Part shown: positions 10,384 through 21,751 of the stretch, in pieces
Layout: each line of letters opens with the position of its first letter
How positions within the stretch are numbered: position 1 is the stretch's first letter
NCBI GenBank assembly: GCA_963995525.1
Contig: OZ023216.1
Location: 42,322,483 to 42,386,482, forward strand
Length of the DNA: 64,000 bases
Origin: Escarpia spicata
Taxonomy: Eukaryota; Annelida; Polychaeta; Sabellida; Siboglinidae
Direction: 5' to 3'
Notes under the pieces: model-generated
Database searches by the model: none
Seen by the model: the letters and a program-made list of their open reading frames with translations, nothing else
What the model was told of the DNA's origin: nothing
Program-made: the position numbers and the translations under genes

Positions 10384-10543
10384 ATTGGTGCACTTTCTTT
10401 TATTGGCGGTACAACACTTGTGGACACCGTCAGGAGAGTGATGTGTCACATCATGACGAACTGTGCTGTGAAGCAGTGTAATTGGAAAGGGAAGAACAAC
10501 AAAGTGGCCTTCTCAAAACTAGCATTGTGGGAAGTACTCTCTG
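10384..10543 (+). CDS. DUF4806-type gene, domain exon
   Basis: The acceptor TTCGACAG ends at 10383 and the donor CTG/GTATGT is at 10543/10544. The frame reads SFIGGTTLVDTVRRVMCHIM, then TNCAVKQCNWKGKNNKVAFS, then KLALWEVLS. Conserved features of DUF4806 are visible: the GG followed by a helix with VRR, TN, a NWKGK turn and the AF..L...E helix. The exon leaves one G, which is completed by GA of the next exon to give glycine-alanine-valine. The function of the domain is not established. It is common as a C-terminal domain in arthropod and lophotrochozoan proteins. Confidence 0.7.
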
Positions 10544-11415
10544 GTATGTATATTAAAATGTACAATCTAAACTATTGCATAAAATTAATATGTTGCCAGT
10601 GTATTTTTTAACCATTGGAATGGTGTTTAAGGGTATTATCATTTTAGGTATGAACACCTTGGATCAAGTAATTCATAAAGTTACAAGAAACTGCTAGAAT
10701 TACCGGTTTAAATATAACTGTTTTTGAAAATTGTGATTCCACCCTCCGGCATCCCCACTTCCATGGACGAATTTTGGAAAAACCAAAATCAAATATTTCA
10801 GCCCCATTCATGCAAAACTGCCAGAGTTTTGGGTTCACAGACAGAGAACTGTAGTGTTTTATAATAATTATTATACATGTAGGATGTCAGACTCCAATGC
10901 CAGTTTATCACTGTAGTTATATTCTAGAATGTATGAGTTTGTCATGTCGCTGTGAGAAAATACAAGGAAGAGTACCTGCTTTATTAAGCAGTTTGCTAAT
11001 GGCTGTGTTGCAAATAATAATTTATTTACTCACTCCTAGCCAGGGCTTTATGCAAGATGAAATTGTTACCAGTCCAAATGTACTGGTAGATGTGTGTTTG
11101 TACACGTGCACTCTATTCTGTCAATCCTGTTCACATAACGTGCATACAGTCAATCAGATAAGCTTGTCTTTGCTCCTCATTTTTCTACCCGTGTACGCAC
11201 ATTTCAACCCGTCCACGATGAACTCTACCTGGCAAATGACCGGTGGACGGGTCTGTAGTTATAGCTATGCTCCTAGCTGCTATAAAGTCAATGCTCCTAT
11301 CAGTGAACTGTATGTGAAATGGTAGCAGCGAGTAGCAAACTCTATGTGAACAGACCTCAACTCAATATTGATCTTGAACATGGTAAACACTTACATATTT
11401 TTGCCTTTTCAACAG
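10544..11415 (+). other. Intron of the DUF4806-type gene
   Basis: It is bounded by GTATGT and TTTTCAACAG. Two short open frames inside have no recognisable domain, and I see no other feature. Confidence 0.6.
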
Positions 11416-11484
11416 GAGCGGTGCGTCGGAACCCCTACACTCAGGATGCAACAAACATGGCAATTGAGAGCATTGTTGCATAAG
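11416..11484 (+). pseudogene. DUF4806-type gene, last exon, interrupted
   Basis: After the acceptor TTTTCAACAG the frame continues the domain with AVRRNPYTQDATNMAIESI, then hits TAA at 11482-11484. The stop lies in an inverted copy of the exon's own 3' part (see the inverted repeat entry). The expected C-terminal coding, with WLRFAADRDGG and an R/Q-rich tail, is still present further on at 11582-11674 in the same orientation. The last exon has therefore been split by a roughly 112-bp inverted insertion, and the protein would end about 30 residues early. Confidence 0.7.
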
Positions 11485-11674
11485 TTCCCTCCGTCTTTGC
11501 TCCCGCTATTGCCTGCCACCATCACGATCTGCTGCAAATCGCAACCAGTTTCAGGATGCTCTCAGTTGCCATGTTTGTTGCATCCTGAAACAGTGGTTGC
11601 GATTTGCAGCAGATCGTGATGGTGGCAGGCAACAGCGGGAGCAGAGGCGGAGGGAACTTATGCAACAACCTTAG
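11444..11674. repeat. Inverted self-duplication splitting the last DUF4806 exon
   Basis: If X is 11444-11473 and Y is 11582-11674, the segment between them (about 11474-11581) is the reverse complement of X plus Y. GGATGCAACAAACATGGCAA in X reappears inverted just before 11582, and the GGAACTTATGCAACAA end of Y reappears inverted near 11475-11495. The arms form a long near-perfect hairpin with very few mismatches. This geometry is what a replication template switch or a palindromic insertion would leave. Confidence 0.85.
11582..11674 (+). pseudogene. DUF4806-type gene, stranded C-terminal coding
   Basis: It is open in one frame from ILKQWLRFAADRDGGRQQRE through an R/E-rich end to QQP and a TAG at 11672-11674. 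WLRFAADR is the usual end of DUF4806 domains. It is out of reach of the upstream exon because of the inverted insertion. A splice variant skipping the insertion is conceivable, but I see no acceptor immediately before it. Confidence 0.65.
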
Positions 11675-11703
11675 GTTGAACAGAATATTATAAAACTGAC
11701 ATG

Positions 11704-11826
11704 ACTAGTGTAGTAGTCAGGGGAATCTCTGAAATTATTATTTATATACTATTCTAGTGTAGTAGTCAGGGGAATCTCTGAAATTATTATTAATGTCCTG
11801 TTCTAGAGTTTATTTGTGGTAATAAA
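11704..11826 (+). promoter_or_regulatory. 3' UTR with 60-bp direct repeat and poly(A) signal
   Basis: A unit containing TAGTGTAGTAGTCAGGGGAA is present twice in tandem, near 11707 and 11755. AATAAA is at 11821-11826, a suitable position for the 3' end of the DUF4806-type transcript. From 11827 to 12185 I see only A/T-rich DNA. Confidence 0.5.
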
Positions 11827-12185
11827 GCTATACTATATGTTAGTTGTAGCATTTCATTTGTGCCAAATGTATGGTTATGTTTATGCTAAACTATAGCTGA
11901 ATGTGTAAGTCTTTGAATAGGAACAATGAAGTTTTCTATTTGAAAGCATAATCTATATTGTATACACAAACACATTAATATAGTTCAAATAATCTGTATT
12001 CTAAAATTAAAGAAATGTCATTACGGCTACATTATTGATGTCTAAGAATTAATGTAATGATTTGTTTGGTATAACAGTATAGCTTTAATATATAAAATAA
12101 ATAAGATTTTAATTAGGATTGTGGTGTTAAAAAGTATTATGATTGTAAGGATTTGATTAGAGTACAGAAGTTTCGTTATGACTAT

Positions 12186-12420
12186 GGCTAAGGCAATGAA
12201 GCGTTTGCAGGGGACGATATATCTAAAAAAACATCACGAAATAGGATGTCGTAGACATAATTTATAGAATTCATATTCGTGGTTTCGCAATGGTGAACGC
12301 CCAATATTAACAAGATACATTTCCTTACCTTCCTCCATATCCCAATGTACAATACGTGTGCGATACCGGTGACTCGTGTAGCCTATCAGTAACTTCTATA
12401 TAGCACTATTTATCGACGGT
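12186..12420. repeat. Interspersed repeat family 1, copy 1
   Basis: About 230 bp, from AATGAAGCGTTTGCAGGGGA to TATTTATCGACGG, match the copy at 19440-19705 at roughly 90% by eye. No coding capacity is seen. It is probably a non-autonomous element or a satellite fragment. Confidence 0.8.
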
Positions 12421-12789
12421 TGTACGCTGCGTCCGCCGGATGAAATGCCGGAGTACTGATACATGGAATGGCTTATTGGAGAGCTCCATCTCAGACTCGG
12501 TACTGAAGAGGAGTCTTCCATCCATGTCAGTCTTGGCCAACGGTTTACTGACAAAGGAAAATAGCTCCTTTTTGTTTTCCAAATGTTTTCAAGTACGATT
12601 GTTAGTCGTTTTCGTGATGGGATTGCTGCCATCGCTATCTGGTTCGAGACGAGTATGCGCACTTGTCTCACACCGCTGCTGTGTCAGTGATTTCAGGCTT
12701 TGTTCAGGGTAGGTGTCCCAGACGTGCTTTGAACCGTGGCGGTCACCCGAGCTCTCAGGAAAGGCACAATGTGTAAATGTACATATTCA
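12421..12789. other. Unassigned spacer
   Basis: Short open frames on both strands carry no recognisable motif. It may hold the far-decayed end of the multicopy gene remnant to its right, but I cannot show this. Confidence 0.4.
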
Positions 12790-13763
12790 GCGAATGTTGC
12801 CGCTCTGGTCGGACGCACGATGCGGATGACGCCAACCATGTCGAGCACTTGACCTGTTGCTTGTCTGGCTGGATTGACCCGGCCGGTTGGCGCGCTGACG
12901 CACGCAAGAATGTCGGATTTGGTCCCAGTTCTGAGCGAACTTCAGTCTGATAGATAAGGAGGCTCTCGCTGGTTCTCGAATTTGAAGAATTCGGCCATAT
13001 CCGCGTTGGGACGTCATTAAAAAGAAAGGAAGAGCTGGGTGACGAGCACGGTATTTAGTTTCAGTGTCCCGACTTTGCTTCCCTTCTTTCGGGAGTCGGG
13101 ATGGTTGGCTAAAGTAAATATGTTGTTTCTCTTTATTGAGTCTGGGAGAGAAACCGTCACCTTTTCTAGCCGTGTATTTACGTATTCTTTGTGAAGGGCT
13201 TGGTCAATTAGGTGCATTTGGGACAGAGACACTGCTACTTCATGTTCCATCACGACAGGTATATCAAGACAAGCTCATGACCTGTGGCTAGGAAGGGGTT
13301 GCCTATTCCGCTCACCAACTTTGTAAACGATTGCAAGTTATTCAGAAACCTAGACTGCAGGGTACGTGTCTTTTCGTGGTGAACAGTTGTTGCTGCCAAA
13401 AGTTTGTGAACATTCTCGAACTCTTCAGTCATTATGGCGCAATATGGACCAGCCAACATGTACAATGCTACAGCGTCGGTGTGATCATACTGATCATCTT
13501 TGCCTGGGAGTATTTGTTCATCTGCTCGTAGCATTGATCTTTTGTCATGAGTTTGAACCTCGTATTTTTGGACCATGACGTTTTCCTTGAGGTACTCCGC
13601 ATACACCACTGAATGTTTCACAGCGAGCTTGACAACCAACCATCAACCAGCGGGCGTAGTTGGAGTGGTTCAGGACAAAGAAACACGCACAAAGCTCATT
13701 GCACACTTGGACGTATAGAAAAAAGTCATCCTCTCTCAGAAAGCGCACAAAGCGGCACATCAA
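12790..13763 (-). pseudogene. Remnant of a widespread multicopy invertebrate gene (HTNYARW-type)
   Basis: Several adjacent minus-strand frames join into one decayed protein. In order: FLREDDFFLYVQVCNELCAC followed by FVLNHSNYARWL; then YMLAGPYCAIMTEEFE and SRFLNNLQSFTKLVSGIGNP; then HKEYVNTRLEK and PDSIKRNNIFTL; then AEFFKFENQREPP and GTKSDILAC. I know this motif order (HTNYARWL, GPE.AR, MGNPF, IKRN.L.LF, EFFAHEN, GTKSDL) from a protein repeated many times in coral, mollusc and fish genomes, probably carried by mobile DNA. Its function is unknown to me. Stops and at least three frameshifts make this copy a pseudogene. Confidence 0.65.
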
Positions 13764-15317
13764 TAGCTCAAAACATCTGCCATAACCAATGAGTATATCA
13801 ATGGATGCAGGATCAATAGTACTGCAAGCTGGTATGCATAACTGAGTTTCCGCCGAAATGTAACTAAGATACGTTTTCCACTAGGGTCTCCAATTGTCAA
13901 AACATATTATTATCGTTATAATTGCAATACATTGGCATGGCCATTGACATTGATATTGCTATCATGATAACGTTTGGATAACATGCTTGTAACACAATGC
14001 TGAATACAGTGACCTATGTACATAAAATTTGTATTTTGAGCCAAAATGACCTTGAATGTCACCTCAACATGGAATGGTCAAAATAACACGGTAATGGATT
14101 GCATACTCGAAAACCCCGAAAATTTTTCTCATTTATGGTTCTACTACTTTTGGTTCTCATGTTATTGCACATTCTTAATCCGGACGATGGCCATCTTGGA
14201 TTTGTCCATTATGGCCGCCACAGCGGGACCCCAGCTTGGCTCCCGCGAATAATGAAAGGTCATGGCCATATCTAGCCCAGGTCCAAAAATGGTGCTTGTG
14301 GAACGATGTGAACAATTGAGGTCTTTTTTAGGATAAAACCCCTGAGTACACTTTCTTATCCACGCGGACCTTTCGTTCACAACTGAAGCCTGCGAAACCG
14401 ACAGATTCCGTCGACATGTAAGTGTTGGTTCAGGTTTCTCTGACACACACGCCGCCCACGTTGTTCGTGCGTGTCATCGTGAGCAATTCATCTGATTTCT
14501 CAATATTTAATGACCGAGCGTTGAGACTCAGAAACGCTGATAAGCCGCACCGTGGATTGATCGCAAGCGTGACTAAATTGTCTGCAATCATACCTGTTGT
14601 TCTGTGTTGTGGTATGCTACGACAACGGGTGATTATAGATCGAATATTGAGAGCTCGGTATTCCGTACATGGCATGGCCGTGTTATTTCAGCCACTTACC
14701 TACTAGTAGTCCCTTTTCGTATGATGTTTGCCCTTGTGGCTCTTTTGACCATATACAAAGCACGACACAGCATTCTCATGTCGACAAGTCTGGGTGACGT
14801 GATTTATCTCACCACTCTTGTTACACTGGCCAGCAATACGCACGTAGCCAGGCAGTTGCACGTTCACCCTCATTAGAAGGGCGAATAGCGTGCGTACCTC
14901 GGTCTTGTTTCGGTGGTCGTTTCCCAGTCGCTCTCGACGTATTGCTGCCCCTTTCGACAAGGGATGACCAGAGGACGCGCTGCGTCGCTGTTTCGTCGAC
15001 CTGTTACCAGTCGATCTCGACTCACTGCAGCTCTTCTGCGAACAGGATCCCCGCTGCGCTCCGCCTTCTCGATGGTCGTGGAGCATTAGTGACAGGTTGC
15101 TCATCAGCTTGTTCACCCCGAACGCAGACATACTGATACCGTCACACTGGAAGGCTGATGTGTCGTAGTATTGCTCTGCCCCGTATTTGTCTGCATATTA
15201 TATTTAAAGTAAATGCTTTAAAATTAATAATTCACATTTTATTAAAGTAAACTGGCAGTGTTTCATTACATCCTCGTTGCATAATGAATTAACAATTGAG
15301 TAAATAGTTTGATTGCG
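13764..15317. other. No gene recognised
   Basis: A 142-codon minus-strand frame (15131-14703) has an S/R-rich first half and a cysteine/histidine-rich end (QCNKSGEINHVTQTC) that faintly resembles decayed zinc knuckles. I do not regard it as a supported gene. The remainder is unique DNA. Confidence 0.4.
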
Positions 15318-15530
15318 AGGCGCGATGGTCGAGCATTTAGAGTGTTGGACTGTCGATCAGAGGAACCAGAGTTAGAATCCTGGTTCCGTCCGGTCGGATG
15401 TTCGATACTGGAATCAGCCACAGTGTCGAAACATTATCAATTTCGTTCACTCTACGTTGCCTCTGTCTTTCGGAAGAGACACAATAAAAAGTTAGTCCTA
15501 TAAGGTGTCTGTGCTAGCAGAAATAAAAAC
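15318..15530 (+). mobile_element. tRNA-derived SINE
   Basis: The head at about 15322-15395 has RNA polymerase III A-box-like (TGGTCGAGCATTTAGAGTG) and B-box-like (GAGTTAGAATCC) sequences in a tRNA-like arrangement. The body holds CTTTCGGAAGAGAC, resembling the shared central domain of many invertebrate SINEs. The tail is A-rich with AATAAAAA runs. The element is diverged, so its ends are approximate. Confidence 0.7.
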
Positions 15531-15867
15531 AAAACCACGCAGGGAAATAAAAAAAGTCGTGGACTCGCTGAGCTGGGATCTCATTATATTGCTCCCAGTA
15601 CCAACAGCGATGTTCAAAGTTGACGTTGGTTGGTCAAATGGAATAATAATAAGATCATAGCTTGAGATGCGCTGTATTTAGCAAACCATTCAACGAATCG
15701 AGTTGCGTGACGTCACGACAAGATTCTGCTTCGCTCTCCGATAATGTTTAAACGATGTGTAAGGGATACTCTCAAAGGTCTACATGTAAGAGGTACTCTA
15801 AATGTCAATGGGTAGGGGGGTGCTCTCAAACGTAGATGTTTAAGGGGGTGATTTCAAACCTCGATAT
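15531..15867. other. Spacer, nothing recognised
   Basis: Unique DNA between the SINE and the GT-rich microsatellite. No open frame or RNA gene is seen. Confidence 0.4.
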
Positions 15868-15965
15868 GTAACGGTGTGTGTGTTTGTGTGTGTGGGTGAG
15901 TGGGTGTGTGGGTGAGTGGGTGTGTGGGTGAGTGGGTGTGTGGGTGTGTGGGTGTGTGCGTTTGT
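15868..15965. repeat. (GTGTGTGGGTGAGTGG)-type microsatellite
   Basis: A GT/GGGT-rich simple repeat in which GGGTGAGTGGGTGTGT recurs. It abuts a copy of interspersed family 2. Confidence 0.95.
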
Positions 15966-15967
15966 TT

Positions 15968-16510
15968 GCCTCTCGATATATGAGCACAGGCGAAAATGTC
16001 CTTTGTTTATGTCAACGTCATACTGTACCAGTTGTAGTTTCGTTTTATCGCGCATTGTATCGCGCTGTTACGGTACGTTAGCTACATTGTTGTTACGGCC
16101 TGCTGTTCACTTTGGTGCAAGCCGGCATTATTTATTAAAGAGGGTCGCCGGTCAATAGAAAGACATGCATTAACATGCCTTGCTGGTATTTTATGTGGTT
16201 AAAGGTTGTGAACCAGTTGCGACAGAATTTGCGAGTTGGCGTCACATCCTTGTCTTAAAACCGTCTTTATGACTCCTTAATTTTTGGTCTGCTGGTCACA
16301 GTATCGAGTCAGCATATTATATTCTGAATCAAGTCAGCATATTATATTCTGAGTAAATGCTCAACATTTTCAAAAGTCCCTTTTATGGCATAAAACCATT
16401 AATTCATATATATTTATAATCGAACTTGCACATGCGGCTAAGTTACCGTTGTTCACTTGGGAGGCTTGAAACTCGAGCACCAAGCTTTCAGGGATTAATC
16501 TATGACCCCT
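15968..16510. repeat. Interspersed repeat family 2, copy 1
   Basis: It begins near CTCTCGATATATGAGCACAG and continues through TACTGTACCAG, GTATCGCGCTGTTACGGTAC, AGAGGGTCGCCGGTCAATAG and the TATTATATTCTGA duplication, to CACCAAGCTTTCAGGGATTA and CTATGACCCCTAGAA. The copies at 19708-19840 and 20935-21430 share these blocks. There is no coding capacity. It may be a non-autonomous DNA element or part of a larger unit. Confidence 0.85.
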
Positions 16511-16646
16511 AGAATAGGATGTAAGACATCTTTTTTTTTCTCAAAATATCCCATATATGTCAAGATTTGGATAATCTCTGTGATAAATCATTTTTGGGGG
16601 GACGTAAAACATAATGTGCGCGTCATACCTAAAACGTAACTTAACA

Positions 16647-16705
16647 ATTGACCTAACAATCACGTGACCTGTTTAGGCAACAGGTCACGTGATGGTTAGG
16701 TCAAT
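16647..16705. repeat. 27-bp inverted repeat with 5-nt loop
   Basis: The arms at 16647-16673 and 16679-16705 are complementary except for one position, with TAGGC between them. Each arm contains the E-box core CACGTG. It could form a cruciform or hairpin. Its role is unknown. Confidence 0.9.
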
Positions 16706-16799
16706 ACTCTGCTTACAGATCACCACGTACTCGAATGTGACCTTAATGTGCTAAAACCTGCACGGCCGAAACGTCGCGTGTGATATCGAAAGTTCGCGT

Positions 16800-18180
16800 C
16801 GATTGACATGCGGGATTTCGCTACTGATATCTACAACGCGTTCGCTGTGATGTCCGGAACCACCGGTGAGCTCTTTGACAACTACAGCACCGCTATTGCG
16901 ACCATCGTCGACAAACACGCGCCGATCGTCACGCGTGTCATCACCGTTCGTCCGTAGACACCGTGGCACACGGAAGAATTGTCAATTGCAAAGCGTGACC
17001 TCCGCCGCGCCAAGCGCCGATGGCGAAAGACGCGACTCGTTGTTCACAGACAGATGTATACAAAGCTTCGAGACGAGTACCGCCGACAACTCGCTGCCAC
17101 GAAGGCCAGTCATTTCTGCAAGGTGATACGTGAAGTTGGACACAACATGAAGACAATGTTCGGCGTCACCAACACACTGCTGGGCCGATCTGCACCGTCT
17201 TGCAATGACGTAGCCCTCGCTGAGACATTTCAACAGTTTTGTGTCGAGAAGATTTCAAAAATACGTCGAGCAATCAATTAGCGCGCCGAGACGAAACACT
17301 TTCGATCGACAGCCGTCTGACGATTACCAACAGTTCACTCCGGCAACGAAAGCAGACATCAGACGGATCGTTCGTCTATCTACCACTAAAACGTGTGATT
17401 TAGACCCAACGCCAACAAGGATGTTGAATTCAGTTGAAAGACAACATCAACTTGCTCGCACGAACGCTTTCTGACATCGTCAATGCATCTCTGCAGTCAT
17501 GCATCGTACCGTCGACCATGAAACATGCTTACTTAAGAAACGCTGACTCGACGTTAACGTACTCACAAACTAACGTCCTATATCGCAAGTCAGTTTTGTA
17601 TGGAAGATTCTGGAACGATACGTTGCAAATGAACTGCGCCATTGCATGGATGCGATGATCTCAATGACCCGTTTCAGAATGCTTACCGCCCGAGCCACAG
17701 TACCGAGAATGCGCTCAAGCGTATCCATGAAGACCTAACTCAATTATTGATGCGCGGCGCGGCGTTCTGCTCGTGCTGTTAGGTCTCAGTGCCGCGTTTG
17801 ATACACTGGATCATGCCATTTTGCTGTGGTTTTTCGTCATACCTGCTGGGTCAAACACACGCCATAAAAATAAGTCAAATTATATCTCATCGAAGAACAA
17901 CACAGCCGGAATCTTCAAACGCCACAACCTTCAATACCACTTATACGCTGACGACCCTTAACTTTACGCCGAGTTTCCACCATCCCAACACAGAGATGCA
18001 CTTGAACGCATTGACGAAAGTGCGCGCGAGTTGAGACAGCGGTTAAACAACAACAAACTTCTGCTCAACGAGGACAAGACTGAGGCGATCTTATTCCGGT
18101 GTACCGTCGCCAACTGTCAACTCTGGCATTAGTGTTTGCGACACGATAATCTCATCAAAGATGGTTGTTCACAATATTGG
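16800..18180 (+). mobile_element. Decayed CR1/jockey-type LINE fragment
   Basis: Frames that shift repeatedly spell out the region between endonuclease and reverse transcriptase (ELSIAKRDLRRAKRRWRKTR, then ETFQQFCVEKI). RT pieces follow: FQNAYRPSHSTENALKRI, then LGLSAAFDTLDHAIL (motif A), and a palm/thumb fragment with LYAEFPPSQHRDAL and NNNKLLLNEDKTEAILF. The catalytic DD box is damaged. There are no intact ends and many stops, so this is an old copy. Confidence 0.8.
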
Positions 18181-19439
18181 TGTGTATCTAAATGAATTGA
18201 TGTGATTATTTTGCGCAAATTCTCCAAGTATACCATTACGTAAGTTATGTTCAACGCCACGTACTAGTGACGTCGGTGGTGTTTTAAACCAATGCGAAAC
18301 ACTTTGTACTTCGCGAACTCCTGATTCCTCCCTTAAAGAATGTGAATTAATGTAAACACTGCACGACTATAATTTTATATTCAAGTATATATGCGTTATT
18401 CGCAGAAAGTGCTGTTTTATTACCAAGCAAGTAGCAAGATGGACAGTACTATGAGAGATCCGCTGAACGACAGAACTGCTGTCTTTTGGATAGTCGATGT
18501 TACAGTAATGTATTATCAATACTAAATCTAACTATATATAGTTATATTCAACAGTACACTGAACTATTGATGGTAACGACTGTTAGCAAACATATCATCA
18601 TGGATTCTTATGAAACACAAACCTTCTGGTCGAAAACATGATATTTAAATGTTGTGTTGTGATTTTATTAATTTACCGAAATAACATCACTAAATGTCGA
18701 TAAGAGTAGCGTCATTCGCGGAATCGCCATTTGGGGAATGAATTGCATGCATATCCACGCAACGCCATTAGCCTCAAATAATATCTTAGGACTGCTTTTC
18801 TAGGACAATTATTATTTATGATAACATCGATGCATTGTCACACTGGCATTGCATGATTGCAATAGCAATGCAGCTATCGCAACAGTAAAACCATCCCCAA
18901 TAACAAGCCTTAGTAACGACACCGTAGACATATCGTTACGCTTCGGTGGTTTCTACGTGTACCACACACGACAGCTTGTGTCAAAAATATTACGGCTTTC
19001 TCTGACAGGCGTTACCCCATGTGATGTATGTATACTACGCTTTGACAGTCACTCACTGATGCCAGAGTGCAACTTTTATAATGTTAAATGAACCGGTACC
19101 ATGGTAAATTAACATGTCAAATCAAATAGAACGACAGGTGATTTCACTAACATACCTCCAGTCTACAAATTCATTGGAATTATAAAACATTTCTCTTTTC
19201 AGTACAATTAGGCATGGACGTATGAAATGTATAAAAACGCTCATGTTGTCTGCACTATAAAACACATTTGTATTATTTACTGTTAACTGTACTGACTCAG
19301 GCCTATCTATACTCTCTCAACACGTGAACAACGAATCAATCCAAAGTTGCATCGAATATAAAATAGACAAGAGCATTTCATGGAGAGTGAGAATAGTGAG
19401 TTTCTGTGTTAAGAATACACGTCATCTTAAGGCACTTTT
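18181..19439. other. No feature recognised
   Basis: A/T-rich unique DNA. An 80-codon plus-strand frame at 18849-19091 has no recognisable motif or supporting signals. Confidence 0.4.
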
Positions 19440-19705
19440 GGCTAAGACAATGAAGCGTTTGCAGGGGACAATATATCTCAAAAAGCATCACGAAATAGAA
19501 TGTCGTAGACGTAATTTATAGAATTCATCTTCGTGGTTTTGCAATGTTGAACGCCCAATATTAACAAGACACATTTCCTTACCTTCCTCCATATCCCAAT
19601 ATACAATACGTGTGCGATACCGGTGACTCGTGTAGCGTATCAGTGACTTGTAAAGTATCTCTTGTAGAGTATGAGTATCTTCTATGTAGTACTATTTATC
19701 GACGG
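19440..19705. repeat. Interspersed repeat family 1, copy 2
   Basis: It matches 12186-12420 from AATGAAGCGTTTGCAGGGGA to TATTTATCGACGG, with an extra ~30-bp TATCTTGTAGAGTATGAG insertion near the right end. It is followed directly by family 2 sequence, so the two families may be parts of one composite element. Confidence 0.8.
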
Positions 19706-19707
19706 AT

Positions 19708-19840
19708 GCAATACCTCTCGATATATGAGCACAGGCGAACATGTTCTTTGTTGATGTCAACTTCATACTGTACCAGTCGTAGTTTCGTTTTATTGCGCGT
19801 TGTATCGCGCTGTTACGGTACGTTAGCACAGGCGAAAATA
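19708..19840. repeat. Interspersed repeat family 2, short copy
   Basis: It starts CTCTCGATATATGAGCACAG as in copy 1 and keeps TACTGTACCAGTCGTAG and GTATCGCGCTGTTACGGTAC. It is then truncated. It joins family 1 at its left edge. Confidence 0.8.
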
Positions 19841-20934
19841 TCCTCTTTTGTAACAGACCTGCGGTGGCTAATTTAGTTAATTAATATTATTATTAGTTAT
19901 CAGAAAAAGACTAGAACAGAAAATCCAGATTCACATCATATAAAAGCATTATATTTAAAAGAATGCTACACAAGGCAAGCATATGGTCGCCGTCACTAAT
20001 TTGTTTATTTTCGCGTCTGTAGGCGTAGTTCTTGGTGTCTACCGGAACAGAACGTAGTTGACAGTTAAGAGTCATGACTGGAATTTGGTGCAGACATTGG
20101 CCTGACCTTACATTCACTTCGTGACCATGTCCTGGTTTTAAGATCAAAACGGAAAGATGAAATTATGCAACTAAATGCAGATCCCCTCACGTGAGTGAGC
20201 ACCCTCATCCCCATAGTATGACAACATAAAAACACGCATGCGTAGAGCCATAATTCTACAAATTTCATACTATGCGTTTCGATCCCTTACGGTTTAAAGA
20301 CAATTCCCGGAATTGGCTTGAGGCCAAGCCAGTATGTTTAAAAGGGAACTATTTTTGGAATTACGGGGAGGGCGGTAATGAACACACACAAAGAGACACG
20401 TTGACGCTCTCCACGGGGAAACTAGGATAATGTTTCCCACAGTTTAGACTTATCAACATTTCGGCAAATATAAACCACGGTGGTTTATATATTACTTTAT
20501 TTTTCGATCTTCAAAAACTACGGACACTTTAAATGTAAAATAGGTTTGGACTGTCGGCGCACATGAATGTGTAAACGTTGTACGGACATCATGTCTGAAG
20601 TTTCTACTGATGAATAAAACATATATATTCGTGACGAACCTGGAACGCTTGTTTGTTTAATTTCATTGACAAACAAATACACCCTTAGCCGTGAGGGGAC
20701 AATGCATCACCACAGAACGATGATGCACACGACTTGGCGAGCGACATACCCGAGGTAAGGCTCCGGTCTTCTTAAGCCATTTACGTACCGCCCAACTGAA
20801 GGAAGGAAGGAAGGTAGACGGAGGGGACAACAACTTAACATTTTGCTGTCGCTATCCGGCCGTGCCCACACACGCTGCGAAGTGTTTACTTTTTCCTCAC
20901 GGGCAACTGTTACTGGTGCAGTGAATCAGCGTGC
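19841..20934. other. No gene recognised
   Basis: Short open frames only (the minus-strand frame 20147-19911 has no motif). A GGAAGGAAGGAAGG run lies near 20802. Confidence 0.4.
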
Positions 20935-21430
20935 AACTTGATACTGTACCAGTCGTAGTTTCGTTTTGTCGCGCGTTGTATCGCGCTGTTACGGTACGTT
21001 AGCTATGTTGTCGTTACGGCCTGCTGTTCAGTTTGGTGCGAGCCGGCATTTTTGATTAAAGAGGGTCGCCGGTCAATAGAAAGACATGCATTAACATCCC
21101 TTGCTGCTATTTTATGTGGATAAAGGTTGTGAACTAGTTGCGACAGAGTTTGCGAGTTGGCGTCACATCCGTGTCTTAAAACCGTCTTTATGACTCCATA
21201 ATTGTTTGTCTGCAGGACACAGTATCAAGTCAACATATTATATTCTGAATCACGTCAGCATATTATATTATGAGAACATGCCAGACATTTTCAAAAATCC
21301 CTTTTATGGCATAAAACCATTAATTCATATGTATTTATGATCGAACTTCCATATGCGGTTAGGTTACCGTTGTCCACTTAGACGGCTTGAAACTCGAGCA
21401 CCAAGCTTTCAGGGATTAACCTATGACCCC
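20935..21430. repeat. Interspersed repeat family 2, copy 3
   Basis: It shares the ordered blocks of the copy at 15968-16510, including the paired TATTATATTCTGA motifs and the right end CACCAAGCTTTCAGGGATTA. It lacks the first ~30 bp of copy 1. Confidence 0.85.
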
Positions 21431-21751
21431 TAGAAATTTCAACCCGATACATGCAAAACTGACGGAGATGTGGGTGCACAAACAAACAGAGAACGAACTG
21501 TTTTATAATATAGATAATCAGAATTGTATATCCATAGATGGCTTGGACGGTAACTGTAAGTGGAAAAAAATTATGACAACACACTCGTCGTGAGTAATAA
21601 CCTACAAGTACATTTAGAAGATGTATCAAGCATTCACAATTAACCCCTCCGAACAACTAGTTAATCCAGGCGCCACATGATCATACCCGCTTCCTTCATT
21701 GTTTCTCTCCATTCGATTAGTTAAACAGTTAGTTCATTCAGCTGTGTGTCA

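Noticed and set aside
14703..15131. 142-codon minus-strand frame with cysteine/histidine-rich end, possible retrotransposon Gag
   Set aside because: The cysteine spacing does not fit a CCHC knuckle, and no protease or RT frame lies nearby.
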